Source: Gynurincola endophyticus (GTDB lineage Bacteria > Bacteroidota > Bacteroidia > Chitinophagales > Chitinophagaceae). Taken from it: a stretch of DNA of 64,000 nt. The translations under genes were made by a program, and so were the position numbers. The DNA is taken from assembly GCF_003991195.1 (NCBI RefSeq), contig NZ_RCWL01000011.1, positions 44,064 to 108,063 on the forward strand. Reading direction: 5' to 3'. Positions 58,073-64,000 of this stretch are shown piece after piece (position 1 is the first letter of the stretch; each line of letters opens with the position of its first letter). The notes beneath the pieces were generated by a model. The model did no database searches. It was not told the origin of the DNA and was given only the letters and a program-made list of their open reading frames with translations.

Positions 58073-59077
58073 TCAATGTTTAAACGAAAGATAATTCTTA
58101 ATCAATTCCTCTACTGTCATCATCTGTTCACCTAATACAAAGTTTGACCAGTCTTTAGCCGGTGCGAGGGTTTCAAGCACCAGAAATAAACTAAAGCCCT
58201 CATCCTGCGACCACCATTTTCTATTTCTTCTTACGCCTGCGATGGCAGTTTCTTTTGAAAGATTTGCACCCTGCGGATGAATCAGCCATACATACATGCT
58301 ATACTGGCCCAACCCCTCCATTGTTAAAAACAAAGGGTCGAGCTGTTGAAATACCTCAAAAGAATCTTTGAAGAACTGTTGACGTCTGAACTGCATGGTT
58401 TTTAAAACACCTTCGATATTATCACTGGTAATAGGGCGTTGGTCTAAAAATGTTAATTCCACTCTGTAAATGCCAAGATACTTTTCGTTCGACGCAAAAA
58501 TATGCTGTATCAGGTCGTCTGACAACTCATAATGTTCAGGAATTTGTTTTTCTAATGCAGTAATCTTCTTTCCGTATGTTTTCATTTGCTGACAATGTGA
58601 AAATTCATGCAAAAAAACGCCGGTTAAAAGATTTTCAAGTCCTAACTCTTTACTCTCTACACCCGCCTGTTGCCAGAAAGAGGGCAAGGGCATAATAAAA
58701 AAGGTAGATAATTTAGCGGTATCTGCTACAGAAGCATACGAGTAAATATTCAATGGAAGCGTATCTCTGTTAGGCAATACCAGATTACCGTTGTGCAAAG
58801 CTTTTTTCCATTGCAGTTTTTGTTGTTTTAGAGAAGGACCTGCTACTATCTTCCCTTTAGGGATGGTAACGGCAGAAGTGGAATACACATATTTTTCATC
58901 ATAAAATACAAAGTCTACGGGCAAAAAAGTCTTCATCTGGTAAACCTGCTGGTAAACTAATTCCCAGGCATTAAACCACTTCCCTACTGCCTCTTTAAAC
59001 TCTTTATCAGGGGTATTTGTTTGTGCACTCAGCAACAGCTGTGAACAACAAAACAAACAGATCATTAAATAACGCAT
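58073..59077 (-). CDS. Secreted HExxH protein of unknown function
   Basis: This 334-residue protein has a signal peptide (MRYLMICLFCCSQLLLSAQ). A GVFLHEFSHCQQMKTYG motif (His157, Glu158, His161) resembles the zinc-binding HExxH of metallopeptidases. I do not recognise the rest, which is mixed helix and strand. A third zinc ligand cannot be placed with certainty, so catalysis is not proven. It is located between the palindromic repeats and the AlkC-like gene on the same strand. Confidence 0.7.
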   Translation of the reverse strand: MRYLMICLFCCSQLLLSAQTNTPDKEFKEAVGKWFNAWELVYQQVYQMKTFLPVDFVFYDEKYVYSTSAVTIPKGKIVAGPSLKQQKLQWKKALHNGNLVLPNRDTLPLNIYSYASVADTAKLSTFFIMPLPSFWQQAGVESKELGLENLLTGVFLHEFSHCQQMKTYGKKITALEKQIPEHYELSDDLIQHIFASNEKYLGIYRVELTFLDQRPITSDNIEGVLKTMQFRRQQFFKDSFEVFQQLDPLFLTMEGLGQYSMYVWLIHPQGANLSKETAIAGVRRNRKWWSQDEGFSLFLVLETLAPAKDWSNFVLGEQMMTVEELIKNYLSFKH

Positions 59078-59138
59078 GACTATAATAAATTAGGTACTGA
59101 ACAAATATAACGGCTTAGCCCGTAAAAACTGTACAGAA

Positions 59139-60233
59139 TCAGGATAAAGTAAAGTCTAACTTATCCAGTTCTTTGCCATTTACAATAATACTGATCTGGT
59201 GTTTACCCGGATAATAATTACGGGTTGTAATTAATTTGAAAGAGTGTTTTTTCTGAATATCCAGCAATTGATCCGGATAAACTTCTTTCTCAGTGATTTT
59301 AAATACTTTCTTGGCACTAAGGTCTTTTAATCTTTTGAAATACACTGCATATTCTAACCGTACATACTGTTTAACGGCCGCTTTATTTTCAATTACCGCT
59401 TCAAAAAAGAGGTCATTTCCTATCTGTACTTTTTTATTCTTCAGTTTGAAACTACTGCAAATAATATTGGAAGCATCGAGCTGATAAAAATCGAGTACAC
59501 CGGTATGTCCGGCTTTCAGCAAAGTTCTGAGGGCGTGTTTAATTAATTGATCCGTTTGTGGAGAAGTTCCTTTCCATCCTTTTAAAAACTTCAATACCTC
59601 TTCGGGGTGATCTTTTGAAATATCATTCAGATGGTTCGCTACACTTTTACGCACATAGGCAGAAGAGTCATTCATCAGCAGGCTTAATACCGGAAATAAA
59701 GGTGCTGGATTTTTTTTAAACGCCGGAATAGCCATCCCCCAGGGCAGGCGTGGTCGTATGCCTTCACTGGCGAGTCGACGTACGTGTTCGCTTTTATGAC
59801 GCGTCCATTTAGTAGCTATTTTCAATACAGCATCCGCATCTTCAATAATAAACGGCCTGATAGCAAATTCACAGGAAATGAACTGCGTAACGCGTTCAAA
59901 TGCATTCAACGATAGCTTGAAGTGACTTAAACCATAATCGGCGATATACTGAGGAAAAAAAATGTATTCTAACCGGTGCTGAATTCCCTGATTTTGCAGA
60001 TGTTTAATTACATCGAGTAATATATTCAGTGCTGTTTTAAAATCACCGGGTAAAAAATCGTGTAAGGTAGCAGTGGTATGGTTGAGTCTCTCTTTCCATT
60101 CCATTTGCTTAAACCCGTTGGGCATTACCTGTTTTACAAATCTATCTGCATCAAAAGCAGCGTAAACGGTTTTGAACTCTTTTGCGAGAAACTGGTAATA
60201 AGATTTATTGTAAATGTCCTTGATCAGGCTCAT
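59139..60233 (-). CDS. AlkC-like DNA alkylation repair protein with C-terminal Ig-like domain
   Basis: This 364-residue protein has helical HEAT-like repeats (about 1-245) of the AlkC/AlkD class: FLPGDFKTALNILLDVI, EFAIRPFIIEDADAVLKIATKW, SEHVRRLASEGIRPRLPWGM, and VRKSVANHLNDISKDHPEEVL. A C-terminal beta domain (about 250-364) matches the Ig-like domain of AlkC-type enzymes. This group removes N3-methyladenine and related lesions without base flipping. It is a single gene on the minus strand next to the HExxH protein. Confidence 0.85.
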   Translation of the reverse strand: MSLIKDIYNKSYYQFLAKEFKTVYAAFDADRFVKQVMPNGFKQMEWKERLNHTTATLHDFLPGDFKTALNILLDVIKHLQNQGIQHRLEYIFFPQYIADYGLSHFKLSLNAFERVTQFISCEFAIRPFIIEDADAVLKIATKWTRHKSEHVRRLASEGIRPRLPWGMAIPAFKKNPAPLFPVLSLLMNDSSAYVRKSVANHLNDISKDHPEEVLKFLKGWKGTSPQTDQLIKHALRTLLKAGHTGVLDFYQLDASNIICSSFKLKNKKVQIGNDLFFEAVIENKAAVKQYVRLEYAVYFKRLKDLSAKKVFKITEKEVYPDQLLDIQKKHSFKLITTRNYYPGKHQISIIVNGKELDKLDFTLS

Positions 60234-60415
60234 ATGATGAAATTAGATAATAAAAGTAAGACAGGCGGGGGGAAATGCAAAAGAAATATAAAAGCCGGTC
60301 ACTCAATTACCAGTTAATGTAATGAAGAAATGGCACCATTCAGGAAGGAAGGATTTAAGTTTTCGGGTTGATCAGTCAGATAACTGATCAGCATTATTTG
60401 CGTGGAATGAGATCG

Positions 60416-60685
60416 TTATTCAATCATCCAGTCAGAATGCGCATCACCTCTGCTGGCAACGGCATTAAAAGGTAAATCGGCCACTTCCAGTACGGTATCG
60501 TCTAATTTTATAATTTCTTCTAAAGTAACCAATCTATATTCTTCGTCGGGCAGGTCAATTTCTTCACCTGAAAACTGCCAGAAGCCGTCTTCAAAATGGG
60601 CTACGATCAATATGGGTGAATGTCCGCTTAAAACATCTTTCGACACGATTACTTTTGTATCTAACGCTTCCTGAAATGTTTTCAT
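60416..60685 (-). CDS. Small presumed immunity protein (DUF2185-like)
   Basis: This 89-residue acidic protein starts MKTFQEALDTKVIVSKDVLSGHSPILIVAHFEDGFWQFSGEE and ends FNAVASRGDAHSDWMIE. The GFWQFSG, a central acidic helix and the final R..W pattern resemble DUF2185/Imm33-type immunity proteins, an assignment from memory. Its position at the edge of the Rhs module array supports this. No toxin is left beside it. A truncated paralogue (see 60954-61010) shares its first codons and upstream sequence. Confidence 0.65.
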   Translation of the reverse strand: MKTFQEALDTKVIVSKDVLSGHSPILIVAHFEDGFWQFSGEEIDLPDEEYRLVTLEEIIKLDDTVLEVADLPFNAVASRGDAHSDWMIE

Positions 60686-60719
60686 AGATAATCTTTATCA
60701 AACTTTGATTTGCAAAAAC

Positions 60720-60868
60720 TAACAACTCCTTCTAATAAGTTACGAAAAAAAGTTGATTTTACCAAAAAAATCTTGATAACAGTACATACGCTGACGATGG
60801 AACAGCTGATCAAAAATTACAGACTTTACTATACACGAACACCGGACGCAATCCGACGCGAGCGAGGG
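60720..60868. repeat. Rhs-array intergenic element, divergent copy
   Basis: It contains the shared CTCCTTCTAATAAG start and ends with a CCGGAC-GCA-ATCCG hairpin-like motif (60842-60855) and CGCGAG. The middle part is diverged from the two closest copies. It lies directly upstream of the gene at 60685. Confidence 0.6.
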
Positions 60869-60875
60869 ATATAAA

Positions 60876-60985
60876 AAAACGACAGGGTATAAACCTTGTC
60901 GTTATAAAATAAATTATATTATCTGAAAACTTCTCCAACTAAAAGTACTTTTACATTATACACCGGACACAGTCCGGCGCGAGCG
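60876..60985. repeat. Rhs-array intergenic element, short copy
   Basis: ACGACAGG pairs with CCTTGTCGT (60879-60902), which is followed by about 60 bp and then CCGGAC-ACA-GTCCGG (60963-60977) plus CGCGAG. This is the same order of terminator and small hairpin as in the other copies. Confidence 0.7.
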
Positions 60986-61010
60986 GTGAGGCTTCTTTAA
61001 ATACTTTCAT
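60954..61010 (-). pseudogene. Remnant of an immunity-like gene (first codons only)
   Basis: ATG at 61010 reads MKVFKEA and then runs directly into the hairpin element (TCACCGCTCGCGCCGG...), reaching a stop 12 codons later. The paralogous gene at 60685 begins MKTFQEAL, and the 50 bp before both starts are similar (GATNATCTTTATC...CAACTCCTTCT). It looks like the leftover 5' end of a second copy of that gene, truncated by the repeat. Confidence 0.55.
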
Positions 61011-61050
61011 ACAGATGATCTTTATCCTGTTTTAATTACAAAAATACGAC

Positions 61051-61243
61051 CAACTCCTTCTTATAAGATACAAAAAAAATATTGAAAAATCAAAATATTT
61101 TTGAACTACACCAGCTATACCATTTATCCTCTCGAAAAAAAATAACGACAGGCTTGAAAGCCTGTCGTTATTAACAATCAGATATTTTAAACTAAAAAAG
61201 TATTATTCTATTTACACCGGATACAATCCGGCGCGAGGGGGGG
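61051..61243. repeat. Rhs-array intergenic element, copy near 61.1 kb
   Basis: It starts CAACTCCTTCTTATAAG. The terminator AATAACGACAGGCTT/AAGCCTGTCGTTATT (61141-61155 with 61158-61172) and the hairpin CCGGAT-ACA-ATCCGG (61217-61231) plus CGCGAG follow. It is nearly identical to the copy at 62493 over its last 120 bp. On the minus strand it lies directly after the gene ending at 61252 and ends its transcript. Confidence 0.85.
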
Positions 61244-61251
61244 AATATTTT

Positions 61252-61761
61252 TTATTCAAATGGTTTATCTCCAATAGCAAAAGGATTAAAACCTTTTGGC
61301 AATTTTTCTATTAATAATGAGAAAATATCCCATATTCCATCTCTCCACATATATGAATCATAAATTAGATCTTCATTATAATACATTTCTACACGTGGAG
61401 CACTAGACTCGCCATCTGCTTTAGAAGGATTTATTTTAAGTGTATTTACTCTATTCCAGAATATGGTAACGGAGTCTATGACAAATGTATCACTACGTAT
61501 TATAGTTTCAGCCTTAAAAGGATCTTTATAATAAGTAGAAAATCCTTTTTCCACAAACCCTTTACCTTTTTTATCAATTACAATACTATAATACTTATTA
61601 ACAAAACGTATGTCTGTTCTAAAAACATCATTAACAACAGGTTTGCTTAAACTACAAGCATAACAAAGTATTATTATAGCTATTACAACCAAACTTTTTT
61701 TATATTTTTTTAACTTATCCGGGGAAAGTATAACTCTTTCTTTGACTTTTTCCTTGTTCAT
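61252..61761 (-). CDS. Presumed immunity protein of Rhs module 1
   Basis: This 169-residue protein has one hydrophobic segment (about 24-40, LVVIAIIILCYACSL). The CYACS may be a lipobox with a longer-than-usual charged leader. The rest is a beta-rich domain (VFRTDIRFVNKYYSIVIDKKGKGFVEKG) without a recognised motif. It starts 17 bp after the broken Rhs toxin gene and precedes the intergenic element, the place of an immunity gene. The partner role is inference from position. Confidence 0.6.
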   Translation of the reverse strand: MNKEKVKERVILSPDKLKKYKKSLVVIAIIILCYACSLSKPVVNDVFRTDIRFVNKYYSIVIDKKGKGFVEKGFSTYYKDPFKAETIIRSDTFVIDSVTIFWNRVNTLKINPSKADGESSAPRVEMYYNEDLIYDSYMWRDGIWDIFSLLIEKLPKGFNPFAIGDKPFE

Positions 61762-61778
61762 ATCTTAAACTATTTTCG

Positions 61779-62457
61779 TTAGGATAAATATCCTCCTTTT
61801 GAAATAGACTCCGTTTGTGTACGCCCCTTATCATCGTTATAAACGAGCTTAGAATTACCTTCCATTCTTTCGCCATTCATTTCAACTATAACATGAATAA
61901 ATTCATGATTAAACATATCTGTCATTGATAACGTTTCCAATTGAGCCTTACCATTTTTCAACCATAAAAATTGTGTACTACCTCAATAAAAGTTATAACA
62001 TCTGTACCCATACCATTAAACATATTAGTAACATCCCCTGCTGTAGCTTCTGTTGCAGCACCACTTATTCCTGATCGAATATTTGATTTATCTCTTTTAT
62101 ACTTAAATCCTTTTTTGTTATTTCGTTTTTACCAAGTATACTATCACTGGGAGCCATTCCATCCGGGTCAATAAACCTTATCGGATTATCAAAGGCATAA
62201 TTATACGGGCTGTGCCTGCGCATCTGATCTGCCAACGGATCTACCACGCCCCATCTTCCAATTTGTGCATCATACATTCGGGCACCATAATCCAACCATT
62301 CTAATCCACTGCCATTACTGAACTCGTTACGTTGTTCTTCTTTGCCGTTGTACTTGAACTTGTTACCCGGATCTCCAAATCCTAAAGCCTTGCTACTGAT
62401 GCCCTGCATCACCAATCCAAATGGATAATAGTGTCTTGGAAGAACTAATATAAGTTT
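61779..62457 (-). pseudogene. Broken Rhs-core tail with HExxH toxin domain
   Basis: Minus-strand reading begins after a stop near 62460 with [30 protein letters not shown]. It continues through the Rhs core tail ([52 protein letters not shown]) to a stop at 62065. A second frame then continues ([25 protein letters not shown]), and a third (TQFLWLKNGKAQLETLSMTDMFNHEFIHVIVEMNGERM) ends at 61779. The last part has HEFIH, a metallopeptidase-like motif. Two frame shifts break the C-terminal domain, and the 5' part of the Rhs gene is missing. Confidence 0.75.
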
Positions 62458-62492
62458 TTATTTGGTATTGATTTCACTGTGATTCTTTCGGT

Positions 62493-62690
62493 GGGGTTAG
62501 CCCATTCTAATAAGGTACAATAAAAATATTGAAAAATCAAAATCGGTCATACTATATCAACTATACAATTTATCCTCTCGAAAAAAAATAACGACAGGCT
62601 TTCAAGCCTGTCGTTATTAACAATCAGATATTTTAAACTAAAAAGTATTATTTTATTTACACCGGATACAATCCGGCGCGAGAGGGGGGG
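62493..62690. repeat. Rhs-array intergenic element, copy near 62.6 kb
   Basis: This near-identical copy of the element at 61051 has the terminator AATAACGACAGGCTT/AAGCCTGTCGTTATT (62587-62601 with 62604-62618) and the hairpin CCGGAT-ACA-ATCCGG (62662-62676) plus CGCGAG. On the minus strand it follows the gene ending at 62715. It separates two Rhs modules by the same layout as the copy at 61.1 kb. Confidence 0.85.
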
Positions 62691-62714
62691 CTTATACAAT
62701 ACATTCATTCCTAT

Positions 62715-63095
62715 TTATTTTTTTAATAAATAAACAAGAAAAATACTTAAACCAAACAATCCTAACAATATAAAAGAAATAATATTCTGTATCACAGATT
62801 CATTAGGATGCAAAATTATATCTGATCCAGATAAATATTTCATTTCAATCAAATCACCAACTTTATGGCTTTCACAGAATCTTCCTCTTGTCGCTTTCGC
62901 ATAAGTTTTTCCCTCATAACTATAATCAACAAAATATCGAACCCTAGATCCCAAGCATGATAAAGGTAATTTCTCGATACGCATACTTACAATTGTACCA
63001 TTTCTGAAAACATTAAGTTTTTCTCGTTGACCTAATATTATAAGTAAAGATCCTACAAAAAAAAGTAATCCAGCAACTATTGAAATTGTTCTCAT
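62715..63095 (-). CDS. Presumed immunity protein of Rhs module 2 (DUF3592-like)
   Basis: This 126-residue protein has an N-terminal TM helix (about 5-22), a beta domain (NGTIVSMRIEKLPL...RYFVDYSYEGKTYAKATRGRFC), and a C-terminal TM helix (about 104-123). The order and motifs resemble DUF3592 membrane proteins. It starts 26 bp after the stop of the Rhs gene on the same strand and lies before the intergenic element. A two-TM membrane protein in this place suits an immunity factor for a membrane- or periplasm-acting toxin; this is inference. Confidence 0.65.
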   Translation of the reverse strand: MRTISIVAGLLFFVGSLLIILGQREKLNVFRNGTIVSMRIEKLPLSCLGSRVRYFVDYSYEGKTYAKATRGRFCESHKVGDLIEMKYLSGSDIILHPNESVIQNIISFILLGLFGLSIFLVYLLKK

Positions 63096-63121
63096 TATAA
63101 CTATTTTATATTAGTATACTT

Positions 63122-64000
63122 TTATTGTGGCAGACGATTTTTTATAGATGTATTATCTTTAGCTTTTTTTTCATGATCTGGTAATGTCATAATTACATTC
63201 GGTATAGCTTCAGGTTTTATTGAATTACCGATACCCTCTAATAAGGTTGGTAAAATGGCTCCGGTTGAAATCTGAACAACAGAATTAGTTGTTTTTTTAT
63301 TTTTTACTTCCTTCGTTAAATCTGTTACGGTTTTCCTTCGTCCAGAACTATTAGGATCTCCTTTAGCAATTCTTTCAGCTCTATCAAGTTGTCGTTCTTT
63401 AAATGTGATTGAATTTTCAGAAAAAATCTTAGTTTTTTCAGCGACCCTACCTCCAATCTCTCCTAACGTAATATCAGTAAATGTTGTCATAAAAGAAACA
63501 GATCCACTCTCATTATATTGTGTAGCCATTGATTCTGCTGTATTAATGAGAACATCTGCTCCTTTTACAAGAAGTTTTGCGGCCTGGCTTTTGGGAACTA
63601 ATGCTGATACCCCACCACTTAATGCACCAGCAGCTGTGGAAATAATCATAGCATTTCCATCTATTTCCGTAACCGATTCGTATACAGATTTACCTTTTGA
63701 TAAATTAACCGCTACTTGTGTTCCATACTCAACAGCGGCCCCGATAATAGCTCCTATTATACAGGTTGGGCACTTTCCATCTGGATCATTATATTTTGCA
63801 GGATTATTAAATCCAAACTGATAAGGTGTTAAACTCTCTTGTCCTCCATCCTCACTCAGAGGATCTATCTGGATAAACCTACCCGTCTGTGCATCATAGG
63901 TTCTTGCATTAAAATCATATGTTTCCCAACCACTGCCGTCGCTAAATTCTTTGCGTTGCTCTTCATTGCCGTTATACTTGAACTTGTTTCCAGGATCTCC
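63122..64000 (-). CDS. Rhs-repeat protein, C-terminal part (partial)
   Basis: The frame is open to the window edge (64000), so the start is outside. The visible 292 residues begin with the Rhs core tail ([66 protein letters not shown]). A hydrophobic stretch follows (CIIGAIIGAAVEYGTQVAV), then a C-terminal domain of about 200 residues with no recognised motif (AAGALSGGVSALVPKSQAAKLL...IKNRLPQ). In Rhs toxins this last region is the variable toxin tip. Transcription comes from the right. The core tail is closely similar to that of the broken module at 61779-62457. Confidence 0.85.
   Translation of the reverse strand, partial: GDPGNKFKYNGNEEQRKEFSDGSGWETYDFNARTYDAQTGRFIQIDPLSEDGGQESLTPYQFGFNNPAKYNDPDGKCPTCIIGAIIGAAVEYGTQVAVNLSKGKSVYESVTEIDGNAMIISTAAGALSGGVSALVPKSQAAKLLVKGADVLINTAESMATQYNESGSVSFMTTFTDITLGEIGGRVAEKTKIFSENSITFKERQLDRAERIAKGDPNSSGRRKTVTDLTKEVKNKKTTNSVVQISTGAILPTLLEGIGNSIKPEAIPNVIMTLPDHEKKAKDNTSIKNRLPQ

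Noticed and set aside
63405..63821. Plus-strand ORF of 138 residues at the window end
   Set aside because: It is antisense to the continuous Rhs frame, whose core motifs show the real coding strand.

Overview
This window is chromosomal DNA of a member of the Bacteroidota, most likely Chitinophagaceae or a close relative. The evidence is AT-rich DNA, TAnnTTTG-type promoter elements, a TonB-dependent receptor operon, a fused SecDF, a long NusB, an HU-CCDC81 protein, many lipoproteins and the order DUF177-rpmF-plsX. The genus cannot be read from the sequence. No tRNA, 5S/16S/23S rRNA, CRISPR array, prophage or complete insertion sequence was seen. One structured RNA, RNase P RNA, is clear.

Layout. 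1-10.4 kb: the tail of a polysaccharide flippase gene, a fused glucosyl-3-phosphoglycerate-synthase-like/HAD phosphatase gene, a class A beta-lactamase-like lipoprotein, and a four-gene outer-membrane operon (TonB receptor, DUF4876-like lipoprotein, beta-barrel, di-haem peroxidase). 10.5-17.6 kb: DUF177-rpmF-plsX, a CPBP membrane protein, rnpB, an Smr protein, a CoA-transferase and an AI-2E-type permease. 17.6-24.6 kb: a compact signalling operon with two histidine kinases, a receiver, CheR and CheB. 24.6-46.6 kb: mainly housekeeping genes (YceI, a SET-domain protein, an SSS symporter, an NlpC/P60 hydrolase, dnaE, trxA, a CNT nucleoside transporter, mqnE, serine dehydratase, HU-CCDC81, groES-groEL, nusB, yajC, coaE) plus a decayed HigB/HigA pair and an aminotransferase. 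46.9-57.7 kb: secDF, an orphan OmpR-type regulator, an IscA-type protein, a methylmalonyl-CoA-mutase large subunit and three tandem secreted M20 amidohydrolases.

57.7-64 kb is accessory in character. It holds a duplicated ~160-bp intergenic palindromic element, an HExxH secreted protein, an AlkC-like glycosylase, and then a modular Rhs array on the minus strand. The array holds Rhs-core tails with different C-terminal domains, small presumed immunity genes, and a recurring intergenic element made of a CCGGAT/ATCCGG hairpin near a terminator. One Rhs tip is frameshifted and one presumed immunity paralogue survives only as its first codons. The last Rhs gene runs off the window at 64000.

The most interesting loci are the Rhs cassette array with its repeats, the GpgS-like/HAD fusion, the receptor/di-haem peroxidase operon, the SET-domain protein with a lysine-rich tail, and the toxin-dead HigBA module. 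All functional calls come from reading motifs by eye; no database search was run.
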